The translations under genes and the position numbers were made by a program. Below, piece by piece: positions 1-6,834 of a stretch of 8,454 bases of DNA. Location of the stretch: NCBI GenBank assembly GCA_018334855.1, contig JAGXLE010000044.1, positions 1 through 8,454 on the forward strand, written 5' to 3'. The stretch is from Desulfobacterales bacterium. Its GTDB lineage: Bacteria; Desulfobacterota; Desulfobacteria; Desulfobacterales; Desulfosalsimonadaceae. The notes under the pieces were generated by a model. The model saw only the letters and a list, made by a program, of their open reading frames with translations, ran no database searches and was not told where the DNA came from. The number at the start of each line of letters is the position of its first letter. Position 1 is the stretch's first letter.

Positions 1-1185
1 GTCCAGACGGCAGATAAGGAAACGGGTTCCAACGGAAACGGCAATGGAAGCGGCAATGGAAGCGGCAGAGGAAACGGCAATGGAAACGGCAACAGGCGGG
101 AAAAATCTGAGGCGGGGCGGCAGCTTTATTTGCCGGGCATTTCGGCACAGCCCGCAAACGGCCGTATATTGAGACGGGATTATACGTTTGATAGTTTTGT
201 GGTGGGCAGAAACAGCAACCTGGCTTACCAGGCTGCGCTTACACTGGCTTCCAACAAATTCTCTGACTTTAATGCATTGTTTCTTCTCTCAGGCACGGGC
301 ATGGGCAAAAGTCATCTTTCCCAGGCAGTGGGACACAAAATTCTTTCGGCCTGTCCTGGAGAACGCGTATATTACGTGAACGCAGAAGATTTTACCAATG
401 AAATGGTCCATTCAATAAAGAGCAATTCAATTGATACTTTCAAGCGCCGCTACCGGGAAAATTGCGACGTGCTGCTTCTCGAGGAAATCCACATGCTCTC
501 GGGGAGAACCCGGACCCAGAGCGAGCTGGCCATGATGCTTGACCATCTTTATGAATCCGGGAAAAAGCTGATATTCTCAAGTTGCGCCTCTCCTGCCGAA
601 ATTCCGAAAATGAGCGATCACCTGGTTTCCCGGCTGGGCCAGAGCATGATGACCGTTATTGAGCGCCCGGATTTTTCGACCCGGGTGCGGATACTGATGC
701 GCAAGGCCGAATCCAGGGGGGTTTGTCTGCCAAAGGAAGTGGCCGAATATATGGCCGGAGAGCTGGTTGATAACGTGCGTCAGCTGGAAAACGGTTTGAT
801 CGGGATTGCCTCAAGGTCCTGCCTGATGGGCGAACCTGTTGATCTTAAACTGGCCGAGCAGGTGGTAAGAAATATCGTTTCCAGTAAAAAAAGCATTACG
901 GTTGACTCGATTACCAGGCTTGTGGGAAAGGAATTCGGGGTTCCGGTAAAGGACATGGTTTCAAAGTCCAGGAAAAAATCCGTGGTCCGGCCCCGCCAGG
1001 TGGCCATTTTTCTTTGCCGCAGGCATACGGGCGAGCCGCTTCAGACCATAGGCAGAAAATTCAACCGTATGCATGCCACTGTTATCCATTCCATAAATTC
1101 CGTGGAAAAGGAACTGAAACTAAAGGGCGAGCTGCACAGGCAGGTCGAGATCATAGAGAAAAAACTGGAGAACGGAACCGATTAA
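1..1185 (+). CDS. dnaA: DnaA replication initiator, 5' partial, divergent
   Basis: DnaA is the AAA+ ATPase that binds DnaA boxes, melts the replication origin and helps load DnaB helicase. The frame is open from base 1, so domain I lies outside the window; the TTG at 130 is not the real start. Order seen: Gly/Asn-rich domain II linker (about 25-115); domain III starting YTFDSFVVGRNSN with Walker A GTGMGKSH (about 295-318), the initiator-specific segment SNSIDTFKRRYR, a Walker B segment DVLLLEEIH (about 466-492), an arginine-finger segment SRLGQ and a sensor II segment DNVRQLENGL; then domain IV with RPRQVAIFL and FNRMHATVIHS near the C-terminus. Oddities: Walker B has EE where DnaA normally has DD, the sensor I region reads SSCASP instead of TSDRxP, and the domain IV signature GGRDHTTV is replaced by a shorter NRMHATV. 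It is clearly DnaA rather than Hda or DnaC because domain IV is present. Whether it is the only initiator or a paralogue cannot be told here. Confidence 0.9.
   Translation, partial: VQTADKETGSNGNGNGSGNGSGRGNGNGNGNRREKSEAGRQLYLPGISAQPANGRILRRDYTFDSFVVGRNSNLAYQAALTLASNKFSDFNALFLLSGTGMGKSHLSQAVGHKILSACPGERVYYVNAEDFTNEMVHSIKSNSIDTFKRRYRENCDVLLLEEIHMLSGRTRTQSELAMMLDHLYESGKKLIFSSCASPAEIPKMSDHLVSRLGQSMMTVIERPDFSTRVRILMRKAESRGVCLPKEVAEYMAGELVDNVRQLENGLIGIASRSCLMGEPVDLKLAEQVVRNIVSSKKSITVDSITRLVGKEFGVPVKDMVSKSRKKSVVRPRQVAIFLCRRHTGEPLQTIGRKFNRMHATVIHSINSVEKELKLKGELHRQVEIIEKKLENGTD
34..93 (+). repeat. Five 12-bp tandem repeats in the dnaA linker
   Basis: Five adjacent 12-bp units start at 34, 46, 58, 70 and 82, with consensus GGAARCGGCAAT and one to three changes per unit. 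They are in frame and encode G-N/S-G-N/R tetrapeptides, forming a flexible low-complexity linker between DnaA domains I and III. Domain II is known to vary in length and sequence between bacteria. A repeat of this kind can change copy number by slippage without breaking the frame. Confidence 0.9.
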
Positions 1186-1261
1186 CCCGATTACTTCCAA
1201 AATTGAAAAGAAGCTGCGGCAAATAACTGGGGAAAAGAATTTTTCCCGGCAAAAGGAAGAC

Positions 1262-2563
1262 TTGGTGTGCTATGCCTATGACGCCACCAGGCGGTTTTTT
1301 ATGCCCGGGGCCGTGGTTTTCCCGCAAAATTCCGACCAGGTGTCAAAGATTCTTGCCCTGGCCTCGGAAAACGGCATCCCCGTTACTCCGCGCGGTGCGG
1401 GTTCCGGCATGAGCGGCGGATCTGTGGCAGTCAAAGAAGGGCTGGTGATGGTGATGACCGGGCTGGGTCGCATACTTGCCGTTGATGCAGACAATTTTAC
1501 GGCAACTGTTCAGCCCGGGGTAATCACGGGAGTATTTCAGAAGGCGGTGGCGGAGCAGGGGCTTTTTTATCCCCCTGATCCCTCGAGCGCGGATTTTTCC
1601 ACCCTGGGAGGAAACCTTGCCGAATGCGCCGGTGGACCCAGGGCGGTCAAGTACGGCGTAACACGCGATTACGTGCTGGGCCTGGAAGTAGTGCTGCCCT
1701 ACGGGGAAATTATACGCACCGGGGTAAAGACCGCTAAGGGTGTGGTCGGCTATGACCTCACACGCCTGATCATCGGCTCTGAAGGAACCCTGGGCGTAAT
1801 AACCGAAATAACGCTTCGTCTTTTGGCCCGTCCCGAAGAGGTCAGGACCCTTTCGGCCGAATTTGACAGCATGGATAAGGCCGCCCGCGCGGTTGCCGCG
1901 GTGATGCGCAGCGGGATAACCCCTTGTGCCCTTGAATACATGGATAAAAACGCCATATCCTGCGTAAAAAGTTACCAGGATGCCGGTTTGTCCGAAGAAG
2001 CCGAAGCCCTGCTGTTGATAGAGGCTGACGGAACTCCGGAGCAGGCGCGGGAAGCGGTTGACAGAATTGCCGGCGTTCTTAAAGAAAACGGGGCGGCAAA
2101 GATCGAGACCGCGCAGACCGCCGAAGAAGTTCAGAGGCTCTGGAAGGCGCGAAAGGCCGTGTCTCCTGCTCTTTATACCTATGGACCGGACAAGATCAAC
2201 GAGGATATCGTGATTCCCCGCAGCAGGCTGCCGGAAATGGTGGAGAAAATCCGGGTTCTCGGGGAAAAAACCGGCCTGACCATGGTAAGCTTCGGGCATG
2301 CCGGAGACGGGAATATCCATTTCAACGTAATGTATGACAGCAGCCGGCCCGAACAGGCGGTGGCCGCCCGCAAAGCGGTCGAAGAGGTATTCGGCTATAC
2401 CCTGGAGCTTGGAGGCACCATTTCCGGTGAACACGGAGTTGGTATTGCCAAGGCACCCTATATGAACAGGGAAATCAGCCCGGAGGCGCTATCCCTGATG
2501 AGAAGAATAAAAAAGGCATTTGATCCCGCCGGCATACTCAATCCCGGCAAAATGCTCATGTAG
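1262..2563 (+). CDS. glcD: FAD-linked 2-hydroxy-acid dehydrogenase (GlcD/D-lactate dehydrogenase type)
   Basis: This is a VAO/PCMH-family flavoprotein related to the glycolate oxidase subunit GlcD and D-lactate dehydrogenases, which oxidise 2-hydroxy acids to 2-oxo acids with FAD. From the TTG at 1262 (433 aa): FAD-binding loop TPRGAGSGMSGGS (42-54), PPDPSS (104-109), SEGTLGVITEITLRL (173-187), then the C-terminal domain with GHAGDGNIH (345-353), ISGEHGVG (387-394) and FDPAGILNPGK (420-430). These are all expected motifs. The start is doubtful. TTG 1262 is the first conventional codon, and GTG 1265 has AGGA seven bases upstream. However, family-like N-terminal sequence (KKLRQITGEKN ... KEDLVCYAYDAT) continues in frame back to the dnaA stop, where only ATT, CTG or ATA could initiate; a start at ATT 1181 would give 460 aa. 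The gene follows dnaA closely. No GlcF-type iron-sulfur partner lies in the window, so substrate and electron acceptor are unknown. Confidence 0.88.
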   Translation: MVCYAYDATRRFFMPGAVVFPQNSDQVSKILALASENGIPVTPRGAGSGMSGGSVAVKEGLVMVMTGLGRILAVDADNFTATVQPGVITGVFQKAVAEQGLFYPPDPSSADFSTLGGNLAECAGGPRAVKYGVTRDYVLGLEVVLPYGEIIRTGVKTAKGVVGYDLTRLIIGSEGTLGVITEITLRLLARPEEVRTLSAEFDSMDKAARAVAAVMRSGITPCALEYMDKNAISCVKSYQDAGLSEEAEALLLIEADGTPEQAREAVDRIAGVLKENGAAKIETAQTAEEVQRLWKARKAVSPALYTYGPDKINEDIVIPRSRLPEMVEKIRVLGEKTGLTMVSFGHAGDGNIHFNVMYDSSRPEQAVAARKAVEEVFGYTLELGGTISGEHGVGIAKAPYMNREISPEALSLMRRIKKAFDPAGILNPGKMLM

Positions 2564-2571
2564 CGAAAACT

Positions 2572-2766
2572 CTATTGTATGTTGCCCGTGATTTCAGAGG
2601 CGTTCATAAGGTCTTCGAGCTGCTCTATGCGCATCTGCTCTGATTGTTCAATGGCGCAGCGCAGTCTCATGGCACAGTATTTCCTGCAGATTCCGGCCCT
2701 GATGTCGAACCTGCCGAAGCAATCCACAGTATCTTCGTTTTCGTTTTGCAAGTACATCTCTTCCAT
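2572..2766 (-). CDS. Small four-cysteine protein of unknown function
   Basis: A 64-residue ORF whose ATG lies 11 nt after the stop of the phosphatase gene, with the same orientation, so it is probably the last gene of that operon. It contains four cysteines in the pattern C16-x10-C27-x3-C31-x5-C37, within CFGRFDIRAGICRKYC and MRLRCAIE. A charged, probably helical tail follows (EQSEQMRIEQLEDLM). The cysteine spacing suggests a small zinc- or iron-sulfur-binding protein, but no metal or partner can be assigned. The Shine-Dalgarno sequence is weak (GGA about 4 nt before the ATG); the ATG at residue 4 is an alternative start. Codon position, cysteine clustering and operon fit argue for a real gene. 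The overlapping + strand frame at 2579-2878 has no such features. Confidence 0.65.
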   Translation of the reverse strand: MEEMYLQNENEDTVDCFGRFDIRAGICRKYCAMRLRCAIEQSEQMRIEQLEDLMNASEITGNIQ

Positions 2767-2777
2767 TTTGTCCGTCT

Positions 2778-3557
2778 CTATAATGTCAGGATTGAAAACA
2801 TTTCCCGGTGTATATGACCGTTTGTGGCCAGGATTTCTTTTTTGTCAGGCCTGTAAGGATCGCCTGAAAAATCCGTAACTTCTGCACCTGCCTCCCGTGC
2901 GATCAGGGTGCCCGCGGCCGTATCCCAGGGCTTTAGGTTCTGTTCCCAGAATCCCTCAAACCGCCCGCAGGCCACAAAACACAGGTCCAGTGCCGCCGAA
3001 CCCAACCGCCGGATTCCCATGGCGGCGCTCAAGCATTGCTCAAAGCGCTTCATGTAAGGGGCCGTGTCCTGTTTTACGTCATAGGGAAAGCCTGTTACAA
3101 GCAGGCTTTCCGAGACCTGCCGGCAGGCAGAGACCGTAATCCGGTGTCCGTTTAAAGCCGCGCCCTGACCTGCTGTCGCTGTGAATAAGTCTCCGGTCAC
3201 CGGGTTTAACACAACGCCTACCATGAGTTCGCCGTCTTTGGCAAAGGCTATGGAAACCGAAAACAGGGGGAGCTGGTGGGCAAAATTGGTGGTGCCGTCA
3301 AGCGGGTCAATTATCCACAGGCAGCCGTTTTTGCCCTGCAGCCGCTCGCCGCTTTCCTCTGCCAGGATATCGTGATCAGGAAATTTCTCTCCCAGGACAC
3401 CGATAATATGGTTTTCAGAGGCAATGTCTGCAGAGGTGACAAGATCCTCCGGACCTTTTTTGTCTATGCGCTCCAGATTGCCCAGGTGGCTTTGCAGAAT
3501 TTTGCCGCCGCCGTATGCAGCACCTATTGCCGTGTTTTTGATGTAATTGTAATCCAT
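2778..3557 (-). CDS. suhB: Inositol monophosphatase family phosphatase
   Basis: A 259-aa Mg2+-dependent, Li+-sensitive-type sugar phosphatase of the IMPase/FIG superfamily, which hydrolyses inositol-1-phosphate or related small phosphates in the cytosol. Metal-site motifs are all present: EES around residue 68, WIIDPLDGTTNF (81-92) with D84 and D87, and the second signature WDTAAGTLIAREAGAEVTD (211-229) with D212. Length matches E. coli SuhB (about 267 aa), but the symbol marks the family only; CysQ-, FBPase- or histidinol-phosphatase-like activity cannot be excluded from sequence alone. SuhB in E. coli also acts in rRNA antitermination, which would fit a neighbourhood of ribosomal genes, but that is inference. 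The ATG is 12 nt after the hflX stop with only a weak, distant AGG, suggesting translational coupling. Confidence 0.9.
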   Translation of the reverse strand: MDYNYIKNTAIGAAYGGGKILQSHLGNLERIDKKGPEDLVTSADIASENHIIGVLGEKFPDHDILAEESGERLQGKNGCLWIIDPLDGTTNFAHQLPLFSVSIAFAKDGELMVGVVLNPVTGDLFTATAGQGAALNGHRITVSACRQVSESLLVTGFPYDVKQDTAPYMKRFEQCLSAAMGIRRLGSAALDLCFVACGRFEGFWEQNLKPWDTAAGTLIAREAGAEVTDFSGDPYRPDKKEILATNGHIHREMFSILTL

Positions 3558-3569
3558 AGAAAAATGAGC

Positions 3570-5279
3570 CTATCTCAAGTTGATGGAATCCGTCAACAAG
3601 GGATTTGCCGAAAAAGGCAAAGACCCGGATTCAGGGTCGCGGTTGACCTGGATGCCGCTGCCGGATATCGCCTGTTCAATCTTTTCAGTCAGCGGCAGGA
3701 GGGTTTCGGCGTTTTTGGCGCAAACCGGCATGCCGCCGGTCTCGGCAATTATCTGCTCCAGTTCCCTGGCCCCGATGAGATCTTTCTTGTTTATTATTTT
3801 GATAACCGGGATCTGTTCAAGGTTTAGCTCCTGGAGAATTCTGTTTACAGATTCTATCTGCTCGCTGTAAGCCGGATTTGCCGCATCAATTACGTGGAGC
3901 AGCAGGTCTGCGTTTTCAAGCTCTTCCAGGGTGGCCCGGAAAGCCACCCGGAGCTCTTTTGGCAGGTCCTTGATAAATCCGACCGTGTCGGTGATGATAA
4001 CCTCGGTATCTCTTGGAAATTTCAGGCGCCGGCTTGAAGGGTCCAGGGTTGCAAAAAGCCGGCTTTCAGCCAGGACCGAGCTGTTTGTCAGCGTGTTTAA
4101 CAGCGTGGACTTGCCTGCGTTGGTGTAGCCGATAATCGAAATTACCGGCAATCCCTTTTTGGCCCGCCTTGATTTTTGCTGGTTACGCTGTTTTCGGACG
4201 TTTCCAAGTGCTTTTTCCAGCCTGGTAATACGGTCCCGGACCCGGCGCCGGTTGATTTCCAGCTTGGTTTCCCCGGGCCCCCTTCCGCCAATGCCGCCGG
4301 TAAGCCGAGACATGGCGGTGTTCTTGGTGGCAAGTCTGGGCAGCATGTATTTTAACTGGGCAAGTTCCACCTGGATTTTGCCCTCTCTGGACTGAGCCCG
4401 CTGGGCAAAGATATCAAGGATAAGCTGGGTGCGGTCCAGGACCCGGAATTCAACCTGGTCGGTTATAGAGCTCATCTGGGACGGGTTTAACTCCTGGTCA
4501 AAGACAACAAGGGTGGCACCGAGCTGCATGGCGTGAATGGTGAGCTCCTCGAGCTTTCCCGTGCCCATCAGAAAACGCGGGTTGATCTTTTTGCGCTGCT
4601 GCAAAAGAGTATCGAGTACTTCAATGCCGCTGGAGCGCGCCAGTTCCTTTAGTTCGTCCAGCGATTCCCTTGCCCGCCTTTTTGAATCGGTGGTTACGCT
4701 CACCAGTACCGCCTTTTCCCTTCCGGTGCCGACATCACGCAGAGCCTGGTATTCTGAAAGTTCATCTTCAATGGCGCGGATGAGTTCTATACAGTTTATT
4801 TGCTGATTTTTGGGATCTTCTGTCGGCATGATCTGGTGAGGGCCTTTGTCAGAAGGCGACGGGAGGATATGGGCTACGCGGATTTCTCGCGGTTCGCCGT
4901 TGCGCCCGGCGGTTACAGAAGCCATCAGGTCCAGCCGCAAAAGCGACAGGTCTGTAAGATCGTCTCTGGTGAGTGCCTCTTCGTTTAAGTGCGTGTGCAC
5001 GCAGCGCAGACCCTTGAGCCTGCCCGGCGGGGTGCGGTACTCGCTGGTATCGGGCAGCATGATTTTCTGATTGTCGCCTACGATAACGCGCGCGATTTTG
5101 CCGGAGCGATCCACCAGAAGGCCTATCTGCCTTCTGGTCTCGGCGCTCAGGCTGCATATTTCATCGGCTAACCGGGGGGTGATAATAAATTCCGGAGGGA
5201 TCCGTTGATGATAAAGGTTTTCTATCCGGCGAACCTGTGTTGCTTTTAATCCGCCGGTGTTACCGGAAATTTTTTTCAT
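3570..5279 (-). CDS. hflX: GTPase HflX, long form with N-terminal extension
   Basis: HflX is a ribosome-binding GTPase that splits stalled or stressed 70S ribosomes. At 569 aa it is much longer than E. coli HflX (426 aa). Residues 1 to about 185 form an extra N-terminal domain with RRQIGLLVDRSG (49-60) and VHTHLNEEALTRDDLTDL (94-111). The usual HflX core follows: the N-domain (about 188-290, with NPRFLMGTGKLEEL), the Gly-rich linker TGGIGGRGPGETKLE (327-341), a basic coiled-coil region (342-375), and the G domain with G1 GYTNAGKST (384-392), switch I ATLDPSSRRL, G3 DTVGF (431-435) and G4 NKKD (497-500). The G5 region reads CAKN instead of the usual SAK. An in-frame TAG lies 18 nt before the ATG, so the start cannot be further upstream; no good Shine-Dalgarno sequence is seen. 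It is 48 nt downstream of dnaB and is probably co-transcribed with it. Confidence 0.94.
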   Translation of the reverse strand: MKKISGNTGGLKATQVRRIENLYHQRIPPEFIITPRLADEICSLSAETRRQIGLLVDRSGKIARVIVGDNQKIMLPDTSEYRTPPGRLKGLRCVHTHLNEEALTRDDLTDLSLLRLDLMASVTAGRNGEPREIRVAHILPSPSDKGPHQIMPTEDPKNQQINCIELIRAIEDELSEYQALRDVGTGREKAVLVSVTTDSKRRARESLDELKELARSSGIEVLDTLLQQRKKINPRFLMGTGKLEELTIHAMQLGATLVVFDQELNPSQMSSITDQVEFRVLDRTQLILDIFAQRAQSREGKIQVELAQLKYMLPRLATKNTAMSRLTGGIGGRGPGETKLEINRRRVRDRITRLEKALGNVRKQRNQQKSRRAKKGLPVISIIGYTNAGKSTLLNTLTNSSVLAESRLFATLDPSSRRLKFPRDTEVIITDTVGFIKDLPKELRVAFRATLEELENADLLLHVIDAANPAYSEQIESVNRILQELNLEQIPVIKIINKKDLIGARELEQIIAETGGMPVCAKNAETLLPLTEKIEQAISGSGIQVNRDPESGSLPFSANPLLTDSINLR

Positions 5280-5327
5280 TCGGGTGTTGGGTGACTATCC
5301 TTTGCCTGTCTGTTTTCCACCGGATTT

Positions 5328-6698
5328 TTACGCGCCTTCAAGCTCGGGAGCATATTCTCCGTATGCCATGTTTTCAAACCGTGTATATTCTCCCTTAAAG
5401 ACAAGCGAGCATAATCCGGTGGGACCGTTTCGCTGTTTTGCCAAGTGAATTTCAGCAATGTTTTTATTGGGATTGTTTTCATCAGAATTATAAACTTCGT
5501 CCCTGTATATAAATATAACCAGATCTGCGTCCTGTTCAAGGGCCCCGGATTCTCTCAGGTCTGAAAGCTGAGGGCGCTTATCGCTTCGTTCCTCGAGCCG
5601 CCGGTTGAGCTGGGAAAGGGCGACGACAGGAATATTTAACTCCTTTGCAAGGCCTTTTAATGTTCTCGACATCTCAGAGATCTCAAGCTCTCTTCGCTCG
5701 TATGATTTGCGTGGTCTCAGCAGCTGAAGGTAATCAATAATAATCATTCCCACGCCTTTTTCACGCTTCAGCCTCCGGGTCTTGGTCTTTATGTCCAGCG
5801 AGGACAATTCCGGAGAGTCGTCTATGAAGATGGGCGCATCCGAAAGTACTCCGGCTGCATTGGTGAGGCTGTACCAGTCGTCCTCGTTGAAAAAACCGTC
5901 GCGGACCCTTGCCGAGTCTATGCGGGCCTCGGAGCAGAGAAGTCGCAAAGAGAGCTGTTCCTTTGACATTTCAAGGGAAAACAAGGCAATCGGGGTTTCG
6001 GTTTCCACGGCTGCGTGCCGGGCAATATTTAGCGCCAGGGCGGTTTTCCCCATGCCCGGCCTTGCTGCCATGATAATCAGGTCAGAAGATTGAAAGCCGG
6101 AAGTAAGCTGGTCTAGCTTCTTGAAACCTGTCGGCACCCCGCTTATAAGGGATTTGTTGCCCTGCCGGGTTTCCAGGGTGTCGATATTTGATTCTATGAT
6201 CTTGCTTATGGGATAAAAGTTTTGTTTCTGCTTCTGGTCTGCTATATCAAAGAGAGATCCTTCCGCAAAATCTATAACATCGTCGGTGTTTCCGGTTTCA
6301 TCGTAGCATTTTTGAACTATATTGTTTGCAGTGCTTATAAGGTTTCTCAGCACTGCCTTGTCATGTATTATCTTGGCATAGTGCTTTGCATTGGCCGGAA
6401 CCGGGGCTGTATCGACTATTTTGGCAAGGTAGACCGCACCGCCGACAGATTCGAGCTCACCCTTGCCTTTTAACCGTTCATTTAAGGTTACAAGGTCAAC
6501 CGGTTCATCCTGGGCAAAGAGCTCGGTAACAGCAGTAAAAATTTTTTGATGAGCAGATTTGTAGAAGTCGTTTGGAGAGAGAATATCGAGTATATCCAGA
6601 AGGATATTGTTGTCAAGGAGGGCTGCGCTGATAATGGACTCCTCGGCCTCGATACTCTGGGGCGGAAGTTTTTCAAGAGTGGGATCCTTCTTGCTCAT
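5328..6698 (-). CDS. dnaB: Replicative DNA helicase DnaB
   Basis: DnaB is the hexameric 5'-3' helicase that unwinds DNA at the replication fork and recruits primase. The 456-aa protein has the normal length. The N-terminal domain begins with LPPQSIEAEESIISA (11-25). The RecA-like C-terminal domain has Walker A ARPGMGKT (212-219), SLEMSKEQL (241-249), Walker B MIIIDYLQLL (318-327), LSQLNRRLEER (361-371), the DLRESGALEQDAD stretch (380-392) and the arginine-finger region KQRNGPTG (421-428). There is no intein in the Walker A site, a common insertion point in DnaB. The ATG at 6698 fits the family N-terminus, but no Shine-Dalgarno sequence precedes it. A sigma70-like promoter lies just upstream. 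The gene follows rplI, an arrangement common in bacteria. Confidence 0.97.
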   Translation of the reverse strand: MSKKDPTLEKLPPQSIEAEESIISAALLDNNILLDILDILSPNDFYKSAHQKIFTAVTELFAQDEPVDLVTLNERLKGKGELESVGGAVYLAKIVDTAPVPANAKHYAKIIHDKAVLRNLISTANNIVQKCYDETGNTDDVIDFAEGSLFDIADQKQKQNFYPISKIIESNIDTLETRQGNKSLISGVPTGFKKLDQLTSGFQSSDLIIMAARPGMGKTALALNIARHAAVETETPIALFSLEMSKEQLSLRLLCSEARIDSARVRDGFFNEDDWYSLTNAAGVLSDAPIFIDDSPELSSLDIKTKTRRLKREKGVGMIIIDYLQLLRPRKSYERRELEISEMSRTLKGLAKELNIPVVALSQLNRRLEERSDKRPQLSDLRESGALEQDADLVIFIYRDEVYNSDENNPNKNIAEIHLAKQRNGPTGLCSLVFKGEYTRFENMAYGEYAPELEGA

Positions 6699-6715
6699 CG
6701 GCAGTACCGGTTTTT

Positions 6716-6744
6716 ATAATGCGTTAAACGCTAAAGATTGTCAA
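6716..6744 (-). promoter_or_regulatory. Predicted sigma70-type promoter for dnaB
   Basis: On the minus strand a perfect -35 hexamer TTGACA (6744-6739) is followed by exactly 17 nt and a -10-like CATTAT (6721-6716, 4 of 6 matches to TATAAT). It sits in the 136-nt gap between rplI and dnaB and points at dnaB. Transcription would begin near 6709, giving a leader of only about 10 nt before the dnaB ATG. An 11-bp palindrome, GCGTTTAACGC (6731-6721), spans the end of the spacer and the first base of the -10, and could be an operator. Confidence 0.6.
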
Positions 6745-6805
6745 TGGTTTTCAGCCGGCCCGCAGGCCCGGTTTACCAGCCTGTGGAAAGCAAAGGCCGG
6801 TGATG

Positions 6806-6821
6806 AACCGTTGATGCGGTT
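6806..6821 (-). other. Small hairpin with TGATG repeats after rplI
   Basis: A perfect 5-bp stem AACCG/CGGTT with a 6-nt loop lies 13 nt after the rplI stop. It overlaps three spaced copies of TGATG on the + strand (6801-6805, 6812-6816, 6821-6825). There is no following T-run on the minus strand, so it is not a convincing intrinsic terminator. It may be a weak RNA structure or mRNA-end stabiliser, or chance. Confidence 0.3.
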
Positions 6822-6834
6822 GATGCAGCCGAAC

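Noticed and set aside
130..132. TTG as the start of dnaA
   Set aside because: The frame is open from base 1 and encodes a domain II linker, so the gene begins upstream of the window.
1343..2434. 363-codon open frame on the minus strand opposite the oxidase gene
   Set aside because: No recognisable motif, and its composition looks like the complement of a GC-biased gene; the plus-strand frame carries all GlcD motifs.
3311..3319. Perfect DnaA box TTATCCACA inside the phosphatase gene
   Set aside because: A single site; the complement encodes the conserved W-I-I of the phosphatase metal motif, so coding constraint explains it. No box cluster or AT-rich unwinding region surrounds it.
3276..3827. 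183-codon plus-strand frame across the phosphatase/hflX junction
   Set aside because: Shadow of two well-supported minus-strand genes; no domain signature and no ribosome binding site of note.
6756..6774. GC-rich CCGG/GGCC inverted sequence between rplI and dnaB as a terminator
   Set aside because: The stem is only about 4 bp without mismatches and no T-run follows on the minus strand.
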